Part shown: positions 1 through 7,459 of the stretch, piece after piece
How positions within the stretch are numbered: position 1 is the first letter of the stretch
Layout: every line of letters begins with the position of its first letter
Source of the DNA: a virus
Length of the DNA stretch: 23,852 nt
Virus record (IMG/VR): IMGVR_UViG_3300026097_000103
Span: 1-23,852 of that record
Reading direction: 5' to 3' (one strand)
Made by a program: the position numbers and the translations under genes
The notes under the pieces: model-generated
Told to the model about the DNA's origin: nothing
Seen by the model: the letters and a program-made list of their open reading frames with translations, nothing else
Databases searched by the model: none

Positions 1-642
1 AAGATCAATATATCTGGTCCAATCTACACCAGAGTACAATCTATGTGCAGGGTCCAGCCAGCCAAACTGCTGTTGATTACTTTTATCGTGAATATCCGCA
101 ATAAATGAAAAACGATAGTCAATTTCCAGTGAGTCTAAAACACACTGACATTTGATCATTGCCAATAGTGTTTGCTCACACCAGTACGAATTAGCAGGTT
201 GGTCGTGTGTTTCTAATGCCAGTTGCTCTGCACTGTGTCCTGTGTTAAACATGCCTCGTGTGATGGTTTCATTCTTTTTCATCATTGGTAACTGTTGCCA
301 TTCGGCATAGGACTCGCAGTTGACCCAGTTTGGACCTTTAATACGCTGATAATTTTCAGTTGGAAAAGACTTGTAAGGCAAATGCACATATTGAGTGTCA
401 CACAATGATGTTGTATACACTTCTTGTGTATCCACATGCTCTGGCAGTGCTAGATCCAATCTGTTAAGTCCAGACCATAGCACAAAAACACTGTTTACGT
501 TTTCTGATACCGCGTAATTTATTACACTGTCACTGATATATCTGTTGCCAGCGGCGCGGCGTCCTAGGTTTATATATCTAGAGAATAACACACTGGGCCA
601 GCTGGCGCCATCAGTGTAACTACACCCGCTAACAAGATTCAT
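1..642 (-). CDS. SGNH/GDSL-like hydrolase-fold protein (C-terminus off the left edge)
   Basis: An open frame of 214 codons starts with ATG at 642 and runs off the left edge without a stop, so the C-terminus is missing. The protein opens MNLVSGCSYTDGASWP. GCSYTDG resembles SGNH block I, with Ser8 as candidate nucleophile. Near residue 50 it has VFVLWSGLNR, which sits where SGNH block III would be. The second SGNH-like protein in this window (5490-6248) has the same GCSYT start and a similar VIYQSTFDQR segment. The start overlaps the upstream gene's end by 14 bases, so the two are probably translated together. SGNH proteins usually act as esterases or acyl/acetyl transferases on sugars or lipids. 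The catalytic Asp-His pair would lie beyond the edge, so activity is unproven. Confidence 0.6.
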   Translation of the reverse strand, partial: MNLVSGCSYTDGASWPSVLFSRYINLGRRAAGNRYISDSVINYAVSENVNSVFVLWSGLNRLDLALPEHVDTQEVYTTSLCDTQYVHLPYKSFPTENYQRIKGPNWVNCESYAEWQQLPMMKKNETITRGMFNTGHSAEQLALETHDQPANSYWCEQTLLAMIKCQCVLDSLEIDYRFSFIADIHDKSNQQQFGWLDPAHRLYSGVDWTRYIDL

Positions 643-1612
643 TTTGTTTCTCTGCAATTTTCAAACAATATCGGTGGGCATCCCCACTTAAAAAATGCTG
701 AATGTTGTATTCGATATTGTCTAACTCCATTAGATAAAGATCGTGCCAATCGTGCTTATTTAAAATTTGAAAAGGTTTAAGCATCACTAATAATTTATAC
801 AATCGACGAGCAGGATTAAATTCTTTGTCAAACTCATAGTTAAAAATTGAATCATATAGTTTGTATCCGTAGAGATCTCGCAAGGAGCTGTGCCAGCCTG
901 GCTGTGCATATGCTACAAACAGTCCTCTTGTTACCACACTGTAAACAAACTTTTCAGTGATAAAAGGTTGATAACTGTGACTCCAACTTTCACTCACAAG
1001 ATTTACAAAACATTTGGTGATTGTGCTAGCTAGAGCTTGCACATTATTGCCATGATCAAATCTGTCTTGGTTCCAGGTGTTTGTCGTATATTCTGTATTC
1101 GAAAAATCAGCATCTTGCGATACTAAAAACTTTCTATAAAACCGTGTTTCGTTGTCATCAAGATAATCTTTAAGATGACCGTCTATGCTGATAGGATTAT
1201 ACCGAAAGTTTTTAGTACAAGTAGACGTATTCCACATACCAATTTGCTTGAGCGCACTGGTTAACATGCGTCTGCCAACATGTCCGCTGCCGTTGAAACA
1301 GCACAAAAAATTGTTATAGTCTAGATCAGGATGTTCTGTATAGGTTTTAAGTGCAGAATACAGGTATTCTTCGCCAAGTTCTGGATCCCAGACAAGATCA
1401 AGTTCTGGGTAGTTTTGCCGAACTTGGGGCAAAAAAGGCATTGCCCAGACCACTCGACTACGAGGGCCAGGCAATGACTGAAAATGATCTAATAATGGAT
1501 TTCGGAGACTGTGATCAAACCCATTGATATAGTCACGAAGAACAATCAACCCAGGCCTTGGACCTGGGTGATTCATATAGTAGTCGTATTGATTTACATC
1601 AATATCCCACAT
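629..1612 (-). CDS. Putative glycosyltransferase-like protein of unknown specificity
   Basis: A 327-aa protein whose ATG overlaps the gp32 stop in a TAATG junction, so it is probably translated after gp32. I do not recognise a firm family. The C-terminal half has SESWSHSYQPFITEKFVYSV (residues about 205-225), then GLFVAYAQPGWHSSLRDLYG. A serine-rich stretch followed by F-x-TEK and a hydrophobic P/G-containing segment recalls the 'TEK' acceptor region of fucosyltransferase-like enzymes and many marine-phage glycosyltransferase-like proteins. It also has a CCFNGSGHVGRR stretch near residue 105. No signal peptide or membrane segment is evident. Its partner downstream is SGNH-like, so a joint role in modifying a glycan is an inference from context only. 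It could equally be an unrelated conserved phage protein. Confidence 0.45.
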   Translation of the reverse strand: MWDIDVNQYDYYMNHPGPRPGLIVLRDYINGFDHSLRNPLLDHFQSLPGPRSRVVWAMPFLPQVRQNYPELDLVWDPELGEEYLYSALKTYTEHPDLDYNNFLCCFNGSGHVGRRMLTSALKQIGMWNTSTCTKNFRYNPISIDGHLKDYLDDNETRFYRKFLVSQDADFSNTEYTTNTWNQDRFDHGNNVQALASTITKCFVNLVSESWSHSYQPFITEKFVYSVVTRGLFVAYAQPGWHSSLRDLYGYKLYDSIFNYEFDKEFNPARRLYKLLVMLKPFQILNKHDWHDLYLMELDNIEYNIQHFLSGDAHRYCLKIAEKQNESC

Positions 1613-2607
1613 TAACTGCTTTGGCGAGATCTAATCTTTGCCAAAATATCCTGAGCACTCTGTGAGCCACCTCCCGACGGTGTTTCAACTGGCTCAGATG
1701 CTGCTGTCTCTGTGGTTTCAAAAGGCACATCATCCTTGGTTACACTGGCTGGTGCTGTTTCTGGAATCGGTGCTGGCTTTGGTGCTGATGCTGTAGTAGA
1801 TGCAGAACCAGCTGCCGGTGCCGACATACCCGCAGGACGATAATACTGTCCCCAACGCTCCATATCAAAGCTTTGACCATCAACACTGGCTTCGAACATT
1901 TCTACCATCACTTTAAGCTCAACGTCTGTTGGCTTTTTAGGCAAGAAATCATTGAGATTGTACAAGCCATGCTGTTCAATGGCAGCCAACTCTTGCTCAG
2001 TGAGTGCGGATTCTTTACGAGCCCACTTACTGGTTGAGTAATCTGCATAACCACCTTTTGAAGTCTTGGTAATGCGGAAGTCCAAGCCATTTTCATAGTC
2101 TGTTGGCAGTTCTTCAAGATCGGGATCCATCAATGCCGACTTGATGATCTGGAAGATCTGCGGACCAATGATAAAACGTCGAATTGGATTCTCAGGTGTT
2201 TCATCATCTGCCAGTGCATTTTCACGCACAAAGCCTTGAAAGATGTAACTACGCTTTTTCCAATAGCGACGGCCCATTTCTTCCAATGAACTGTCTTTGA
2301 ACCATGTACGCACCTCTTGTAGGATAGGACATGTTTCATTCCACATTTCAACACAAGGTACTTGTACTAGGACGTTTTTACTGTCCATTTCCCCTTTTAC
2401 GCCATTGAACGGCAATTTAATCATTGCACGTTCTGCCCAAAAGAATGTGTTATCTGGATTGTCGTCAGGAAGAAAACGCAGTGTAGCATTGCTGCCTTCT
2501 GCCATGTTCCAGTGTGGGTAAATTGCGTTATCGCCGCCCGAAGTGTTTCCGCCTTGCTTGTTCTCCTGGGCTTGGAGACGAGCACGGATTTCTGCTAAAG
2601 ATGCCAT
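1612..2607 (-). CDS. gp32: Single-stranded DNA-binding protein, T4 gp32 family
   Basis: A 331-aa protein (T4 gp32 is about 301). It should bind ssDNA cooperatively during replication, recombination and repair. A basic N-terminal helix (MASLAEIRARLQAQ) would be the self-association segment. The OB-fold core contains YPHWNMAEGSNATLRFLPDD (30-49), a PCVEMWNETCP segment (84-94), RYWKKRSYIFQGFV (114-127) and FIIGPQIFQII (145-155). The tail after about 260 is Ala/Pro/Thr-rich and acidic (KDDVPFETTE), as expected for the partner-recruiting region, and ends in SAQDILAKIRSRQ. Only Cys85 and Cys93 are seen where T4 has a His-Cys3 zinc site, so metal binding looks lost or altered. ATG at 2607 follows AAAGGA. 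A sigma70-like promoter and a roughly 60-base leader lie upstream. Confidence 0.93.
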   Translation of the reverse strand: MASLAEIRARLQAQENKQGGNTSGGDNAIYPHWNMAEGSNATLRFLPDDNPDNTFFWAERAMIKLPFNGVKGEMDSKNVLVQVPCVEMWNETCPILQEVRTWFKDSSLEEMGRRYWKKRSYIFQGFVRENALADDETPENPIRRFIIGPQIFQIIKSALMDPDLEELPTDYENGLDFRITKTSKGGYADYSTSKWARKESALTEQELAAIEQHGLYNLNDFLPKKPTDVELKVMVEMFEASVDGQSFDMERWGQYYRPAGMSAPAAGSASTTASAPKPAPIPETAPASVTKDDVPFETTETAASEPVETPSGGGSQSAQDILAKIRSRQSS

Positions 2608-2672
2608 TGCTTTTTCCTTTTGTTGCCTTTGCTTCTATATTGCCTAATAATATGCCTGTGCATATACCCTAA
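2608..2672 (-). promoter_or_regulatory. gp32 5' leader with hairpin potential and AGGCA repeats
   Basis: This is the leader between the predicted promoter and gp32. On the minus strand it can form ATATGC-(ACAG)-GCATAT and, alternatively, ATATT-(ATTAGGC)-AATAT, which share bases. AGGCA occurs three times, at plus-strand positions 2624, 2641 and 2653. The stretch before the AAAGGA ribosome site is A-rich and looks unstructured. T4 gp32 represses its own translation through a leader pseudoknot followed by an unstructured A/U-rich stretch, so an equivalent operator is plausible, but no pseudoknot is proven here. Confidence 0.35.
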
Positions 2673-2702
2673 AGTATACGCAGAGATATTTAGCCTGTCG
2701 AA
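2673..2702 (-). promoter_or_regulatory. Sigma70-like promoter for gp32
   Basis: On the minus strand, TTCGAC (2702-2697) and TATACT (2678-2673) are separated by 18 bases. The -10 is one mismatch from TATAAT. The -35 matches the consensus poorly. The site lies just upstream of gp32 and overlaps the 405-aa gene only at its -35 side by a gap, not in coding sequence. A start near 2667 would give a leader of about 60 bases. I see no T4 MotA box, so middle-mode control is not supported. Confidence 0.45.
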
Positions 2703-2717
2703 CAAAAAGGTAAAATT

Positions 2718-3935
2718 TTACAGCAGTTTTAGCATGCTTTCAAGCATCGGATCACGGGCTGCCTTAAGAGTTTTAATGCCAGTGTCAGTGTCGTTGATTT
2801 CTTTTATAGATATCAAGCCAAGTTGTTCAAGGCGTGCTCGCACTGCAGGATCGTCGAATACATTTGCCTCAGGATCTTGATCGCCAACTTTGGCTACTAG
2901 TTCATCTAGTTCTTCGTCTTGCACAATTGACTCAAGTTCTGAGCTGGCTTCTAATCCATCTACTCCGGCACGAAGTCCTTGGTTTATTAATTTGTCCAGC
3001 TCTCTTTTCTGTATTGTGCTCAGAGATTCAGAAACTATCCAATTTTCAAACACCTGTACCGCATCGTCCACTGGTGCATAGTTTGCTTCAAAAGTTTCCA
3101 TGCGTTCGACCATGCTGTGGTTGTCTTCTGCGTTCCAGCTTTCATGATATTTTGCGTATCCACGTTTGCTGTTGAGACTTTTCAATGTCTTCTTAATGGT
3201 GTGTCTGCGTGTTTTAGCGTCATCTACCAAGTTCACTACATCTTCGTCGAGATTGCGACTGTGTTTGCGAACAAAGTGTGTAATGCTGTTCATTTCTTTT
3301 ACCATAGCGTGTATATGCTGTCCAAATGCATCATAAGGTGTGCCGCCTTCGCTAACATGCCTTGCCATGGCTTTTCCAGCATTGAGATTTTTAAACGGCA
3401 ATTTAAATCGTTCACCGCTGACTGTTTCCACAAATAGATCTTCTACAAATCTATATCGTGGATCACTGTCTTCCAGCTTTTTACTGTGACGTATTTTCAG
3501 TTTAGCACCTTCTGCGGCTTTGTTGTAGCTGGTGCGTTTGCTGCCATAATATCCTTCAAACACACTTTCGTTCACACTGTTGATCACACGCATGCTGTGT
3601 TTGAGCTTGGTAAAATCTCGTAGATTAAACTGCATCATGTTGCGAGCTGCAAAGCTCTTCAAATGTTGTAAAAACTTGTACCAATCACTGCGATGTTCTT
3701 TGTCCATGCCGCGACCAAGATTATCCCCGTAGTATACCTCAAATTGATTATCACCACTGAGTGTGATTACCACAGTACCGTAATTCTTGCCTTCTGAAAC
3801 AAAATCAAAAGAGAATATTTCACCTTGGTTTACATCGGTAATAGATTGCCCGCGACTGTCTAATATGTCAGGGTCAAATCCGCGACTAACCAGTAGATCA
3901 TAGAGTGTTTTAGAGGTACTTTCAGAATTTTTCAT
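2718..3935 (-). CDS. Conserved marine T4-like phage protein of unknown function
   Basis: A 405-aa, hydrophilic protein with no signal peptide or membrane segment. I recall similar proteins in marine T4-like myoviruses but know no function. An N-terminal domain (about 1-110) contains FEVYYGDNLGRGM and DWYKFLQHLKSFAARNMMQF followed by NLRDFTKLKH. A central region contains FEGYYGSKRTSY (about 126-137), VSGERFKLPFKNLN (about 178-191) and a HVSEGGTPYDAFGQHIHAMV segment. The C-terminal half is charged and probably helical (ELDELVAKVGDQDPEANVFD). It follows gp17 after only 11 bases, so it is probably co-transcribed with it. A virion, packaging or DNA-handling role is possible, but only by neighbourhood. 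Confidence 0.75.
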   Translation of the reverse strand: MKNSESTSKTLYDLLVSRGFDPDILDSRGQSITDVNQGEIFSFDFVSEGKNYGTVVITLSGDNQFEVYYGDNLGRGMDKEHRSDWYKFLQHLKSFAARNMMQFNLRDFTKLKHSMRVINSVNESVFEGYYGSKRTSYNKAAEGAKLKIRHSKKLEDSDPRYRFVEDLFVETVSGERFKLPFKNLNAGKAMARHVSEGGTPYDAFGQHIHAMVKEMNSITHFVRKHSRNLDEDVVNLVDDAKTRRHTIKKTLKSLNSKRGYAKYHESWNAEDNHSMVERMETFEANYAPVDDAVQVFENWIVSESLSTIQKRELDKLINQGLRAGVDGLEASSELESIVQDEELDELVAKVGDQDPEANVFDDPAVRARLEQLGLISIKEINDTDTGIKTLKAARDPMLESMLKLL

Positions 3936-3940
3936 ATGTG

Positions 3941-3948
3941 TATTTATT
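3941..3948 (-). promoter_or_regulatory. Possible late-promoter box next to the 405-aa gene start
   Basis: AATAAATA on the minus strand differs from the T4 late consensus TATAAATA at one position. It overlaps the gp17 stop codon and lies only five bases before the ATG at 3935. Initiation there would give an almost leaderless message, and no clear ribosome site is visible. It may be a chance match produced by the stop codon. Confidence 0.25.
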
Positions 3949-5497
3949 AGAACATAGCAATGAACGGCATTGGTTCTATGTCTACGTCATCATGGTCCTT
4001 TACAGTGTCATCAAGTTCTTGATGATAGTTTTGAAGTTCTTGCAACATTCGCACTACCAGCAGTGTACTCATCACAAGATCGTCAGTTTCGCCTGGTTTG
4101 GCAGCATAGCTAGCACCATGTGCGACAAAATTTTTCAGCTCACTGATCAATGGCTTGCTGTAGATGGTCATTCTGTTGCGTTCCACTAGGTTTTTAAATT
4201 TACTGCAGGCCTGTAGTTTTGGCTTGTTACTGGTATTAAATCCTTTTCTTTTGCCTTTTGCTTCGCTGAGAAAGTATCCTCGAATATTGTTTTCGCCGTA
4301 TTCGTTGATACTGATCAGTGCGGCTTCGCCTATGCTGTTGTTTTCCACACTGTAGTAAATGGTAGTGTCATCTTCTACTTTATCAAAAATTTCTTTAACG
4401 ATGTCTGTGAGCACACGGATTTGTCCTGGTATAGGTGTTTTGTTATCTCGCCATTCGGCCACTTGAGTTAGTGTGTTTGCTTCCCATACTTGTATAGCCG
4501 CAGGATCTCCGCCAGTGCCAAGACTAGGGTCAAGACCAATGGCATAAATTCGATTTTTTTCAGGCTGCTTGTACCAACGAACCTGTCCTGTTTTGCGAAA
4601 AGGATCGACACCTTCAAGGTCAATAAGGGTTGTAGGTGCAATCAGTGTTTCATCGTTGATGATAAATTCACAATCCATCTCTCGTCTAAAACGTTCTACG
4701 CCTAGAGCCGCTCGTTGTTCATTTGCCCATGCGTCATCGCGGTCTGGGTGTTCATACCAGTAGCTTCTAAATGCTTTAAATCCGTTTATGCCTGTTTCAG
4801 TTTCATTGCCGTTTTCATCAAAGGTTTTGTTAGCACCTTTCCAGATTAATGCAAACTGGTCTTCGTCGCTGTTTGGCGTACTGGTAATAATGGCTTTACC
4901 ACCAGTTGCCAGTGTAGGACTTATAGAAGTCCAAAATTCTTTGGCAATGGTTGGACGCACAAACGCAAACTCGTCCGAGTACAGCAACGAAATACTCATA
5001 CCACGTCCAGTGTTTTCTGTAGTAGCCTGGCTTACAATACGCGAACCATTGTCAAATTCAACACTGCCTTTGTTATAGCTCACTACTCCTGCTCGTATAT
5101 GATCCGGGCATGCTTCATATGCATACCGTAGCCGTTGCATGATTTCTTGTGCTCCACTGTACTTGTGTGCCGCAATGAGAATTGTGCTGTCGGGTTTAAA
5201 CATGCCGTACCAAAGTAGATAACCTGCAGCAGTGGTTGACTTACCGGTTTGTCTAGGCAACATACTGATGCTGAATCTGTAGCTGTGATATGTTTCGATT
5301 AAACGTTTTTGATATTCATAAGGCTGATACTGCATTTGTCCTTGGGTAGGATGCTGTATTTGGAAAAAATTCTCTAAAAAATACTCAGCACCAGTGTCCG
5401 GGTCTGCGCATTTTGCAAATTCTTCTAGTTCTTTTTCGGTGTAGTCATGTTTTTTGTGCGGCGACTTAACTAATACACCGTCTAGACTTTTACTCAT
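3947..5497 (-). CDS. gp17: Large terminase subunit, T4 gp17 family (packaging ATPase and nuclease)
   Basis: A 516-aa protein (T4 gp17 is 610). It should power DNA translocation into the prohead and cut the concatemer. The ATPase domain has a variant P-loop PRQTGKST (81-88), Walker B SLLYSDEF with Asp175-Glu176, and the coupling motif TSTPN (205-209). The RNase H-like nuclease domain has GLDPS with Asp323, SVENNSIGEAALI with Glu385, and TDDLVMS with Asp472/Asp473, matching the acidic triad of T4 gp17. The N-terminus is shorter than in T4. ATG at 5497 overlaps the SGNH gene's end by eight bases (ATGAGTAA), implying coupled translation. Unusually, its partner gp16 lies over 6 kb upstream. Confidence 0.96.
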   Translation of the reverse strand: MSKSLDGVLVKSPHKKHDYTEKELEEFAKCADPDTGAEYFLENFFQIQHPTQGQMQYQPYEYQKRLIETYHSYRFSISMLPRQTGKSTTAAGYLLWYGMFKPDSTILIAAHKYSGAQEIMQRLRYAYEACPDHIRAGVVSYNKGSVEFDNGSRIVSQATTENTGRGMSISLLYSDEFAFVRPTIAKEFWTSISPTLATGGKAIITSTPNSDEDQFALIWKGANKTFDENGNETETGINGFKAFRSYWYEHPDRDDAWANEQRAALGVERFRREMDCEFIINDETLIAPTTLIDLEGVDPFRKTGQVRWYKQPEKNRIYAIGLDPSLGTGGDPAAIQVWEANTLTQVAEWRDNKTPIPGQIRVLTDIVKEIFDKVEDDTTIYYSVENNSIGEAALISINEYGENNIRGYFLSEAKGKRKGFNTSNKPKLQACSKFKNLVERNRMTIYSKPLISELKNFVAHGASYAAKPGETDDLVMSTLLVVRMLQELQNYHQELDDTVKDHDDVDIEPMPFIAMF

Positions 5498-6248
5498 TGA
5501 TTTTCTCTATTAATTTTTCAGCAACCCTTTGATGAGCACCTGGCCCAGGATGCAATAAATCTCTGGCATAATCATCAGGATGGTCGGGTACAAAATCTTC
5601 TACATCAATTTCATACAAGGGTAAATCTAACTCGGCGCATAACCATCGCACACTGGCTAAATTTTTTATTTTAGCAAGCTCTCGATTTTGCTCACACATA
5701 ATCCAATCCTCATACAGTGCATTATTATTTAATCGAGGAGGTGTCCCGCCTCCTTCAGCTACTACACCGTACACAGATGCTTCCGTAAATCCCCTGCCCG
5801 GTCCGATCCACTCGAACCTTTGATCAAATGTGCTTTGATAAATCACAAACTTTGGTTTCAACTCGGGCAACCACGTAAATGCAAGCCTAGTGCTAGAACA
5901 GTTGCTGCCGCCGCTGTTGCCGAATGTTACAGGATCTAGATCTAATTGTTTGCCTAAAATGCTGGTATAGATTCGATCAAAAGGCAAACTGTCGCCTGCT
6001 GTATAACTGCATCCAAACGCTACAAAATACGGGTTGTGTTCAGGTATCTCTGGACTGCGAAACCCTATACTATTAAATTGATATTCTACACTGATTTCAG
6101 TCCAATTGTGATAGTTCATTCTTTGTGAAAAATGTTTCCAGTTCTTATCAAAATTGTCTTTGTTGTCTTCGCCTTTCCACTGCACTGTTCTATTCCGATA
6201 GTCTGCTTGTAATCCAGTCATTACACTGTTGAAATTTTTGCTTAACAT
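5490..6248 (-). CDS. SGNH/GDSL-family hydrolase-like protein
   Basis: The ATG at 6248 gives 252 aa. The frame also allows a TTG start at 6269 (259 aa), but the ATG has GGAG about 12 bases upstream and only a seven-base overlap with the radical-SAM gene. Numbered from the longer form: YFVAFGCSYTAGD (81-93) is block I with Ser88; GNSGGSN (117-123) could form the oxyanion hole; FVIYQSTFDQ lies at the block III position; and ARDLLHPGPGAHQ (235-247) supplies Asp237 and His240 as in SGNH block V. A complete Ser-Asp-His set suggests an active esterase, deacetylase or acyltransferase. No signal peptide is seen, so it should act in the cytoplasm. The substrate is unknown. It sits between a radical-SAM gene and gp17. 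Confidence 0.72.
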   Translation of the reverse strand: MLSKNFNSVMTGLQADYRNRTVQWKGEDNKDNFDKNWKHFSQRMNYHNWTEISVEYQFNSIGFRSPEIPEHNPYFVAFGCSYTAGDSLPFDRIYTSILGKQLDLDPVTFGNSGGSNCSSTRLAFTWLPELKPKFVIYQSTFDQRFEWIGPGRGFTEASVYGVVAEGGGTPPRLNNNALYEDWIMCEQNRELAKIKNLASVRWLCAELDLPLYEIDVEDFVPDHPDDYARDLLHPGPGAHQRVAEKLIEKINE

Positions 6249-7402
6249 AAGTGACTTAACTCCGGCCAAAGTTCAACAAATCTAGTGGTGCGATTTTTAT
6301 GGAACACATGTTCCATTTCATTTATGTGCGTTTTAAAACGCTTCGTGAGCGGGTCAGCATCTGTGGCAATAGTGGCAAGATTTTGCTTTGCAAGATCAAA
6401 AAAACTGTTTTCATGATCTGTCAGATCATAGTCTCTGGCATAGTTTTCAATTTCCTGTATTGCCAGTTCGCGCGTTTTTAAGTCGTGCTTGGTAGGATCA
6501 AGATAATCCGGTTGATACAGTGTTTGCCACAGAATTTTTGTGCCTATACTGTCTGCGTATTCCCGCAATTCACGCAGTCTAGTACAATTGTATAAATTAT
6601 AAACAGCATGGATGCCGTTCCAGTGTCCACGATCTTTCCAACTGTTGATAAGTCTTGCATTGTGGTCTAACATGTCCCAATCAGCGCCGTAGCGAACATA
6701 CTCAAATCTTTTGCCTACATTGTCAAAACTCATGCTCCAGCTGACTTTCTTACGATCCATTAACTTAGCAACAATGGCATTTTTTTCAAACTCTACACTG
6801 GTGTTTGTTATCAAGGTCACAATGCAATCATCAGGTATTACATCAAGCAAATAATGATTTTCTTTTAACAACAATGGCTCTCCACCTACCAACGCTACTT
6901 CTCGTACACTGTGTTGCCTTTGCTCCACATAGTCACACACCTGTTGTATATACGGCTTTACACCGTCGTGCTTTTGTTCAATGGTTAACAGTTCTTCTCT
7001 GCCTTTGGCAATAGCTGCCCATTTACTACTACAATAAGGTCCACAGTAGTTACAGGTCAAGTTACAGGTAATGTTCCAGCGTACATCAATGATGCTGGGC
7101 GAGTGTTCTTCTAAACTTGCTTGAGTGCTGTCAAAATCAGGATTTACATCGTTGTGCCAATGCCGCTCACTGCGTCCATAACGTTCTGCACTTATACAGT
7201 TATAACAGTACTGTTCGTGCATTTTGCCCGTTTGCAGTGTTGCACGGATTTCCTTCAAGGTATCACTTTGCAGTATTTCATCAATGCTTTTTGTGTTTAG
7301 ATCACCTAGCATGTTAGGGTCACCGGCACAACAGGTTTTTACATCGCCACGAAAGTTTATATGTAGCCCTCGCCATGGTGCGGCACAATAGGTTTTTGTC
7401 AT
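6242..7402 (-). CDS. Radical SAM protein with N-terminal twitch (auxiliary Fe-S) domain
   Basis: A 386-aa protein. The central radical-SAM core has CNLTCNYC (Cys113, Cys117, Cys120), the CX3CX2C motif that binds the SAM-cleaving [4Fe-4S] cluster, and GGEP (173-176) for SAM binding. Before it, CAAPWRGLHINFRGDVKTCC (6-25) with Cys66 and Cys69 forms an N-terminal twitch-like domain that probably holds a second cluster. SPASM/twitch enzymes act on peptides, sugars and other substrates. The substrate here is unknown. The ATG at 7402 starts right at the twitch motif, with no clear Shine-Dalgarno site. The gene overlaps the SGNH gene, suggesting a two-gene unit. It is probably an auxiliary enzyme rather than a virion part. 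Confidence 0.87.
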   Translation of the reverse strand: MTKTYCAAPWRGLHINFRGDVKTCCAGDPNMLGDLNTKSIDEILQSDTLKEIRATLQTGKMHEQYCYNCISAERYGRSERHWHNDVNPDFDSTQASLEEHSPSIIDVRWNITCNLTCNYCGPYCSSKWAAIAKGREELLTIEQKHDGVKPYIQQVCDYVEQRQHSVREVALVGGEPLLLKENHYLLDVIPDDCIVTLITNTSVEFEKNAIVAKLMDRKKVSWSMSFDNVGKRFEYVRYGADWDMLDHNARLINSWKDRGHWNGIHAVYNLYNCTRLRELREYADSIGTKILWQTLYQPDYLDPTKHDLKTRELAIQEIENYARDYDLTDHENSFFDLAKQNLATIATDADPLTKRFKTHINEMEHVFHKNRTTRFVELWPELSHLC

Positions 7403-7459
7403 GCGAGTATTTAACAGCTATGGCTGTGATACATAATTATTGTAGTATACAGGAGTTTT

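Noticed and set aside
6248-6269. TTG start for the SGNH gene at 6269
   Set aside because: An ATG at 6248 has a GGAG upstream and a smaller overlap. The TTG start is kept only as an alternative.
7408-7414. TTAAATA box six bases before the radical-SAM start
   Set aside because: Two changes from consensus, very close to the ATG, and no ribosome site. Too weak to call a promoter, although this gene probably needs one.
7414-7427. ACAGC-TATG-GCTGT inverted repeat
   Set aside because: The stem is only five base pairs and no U-run follows on either strand, so it is not a convincing terminator.
7441-7459. TATACT on the minus strand in the gap before the radical-SAM gene
   Set aside because: A fair -10, but no acceptable -35 at 16-18 bases.
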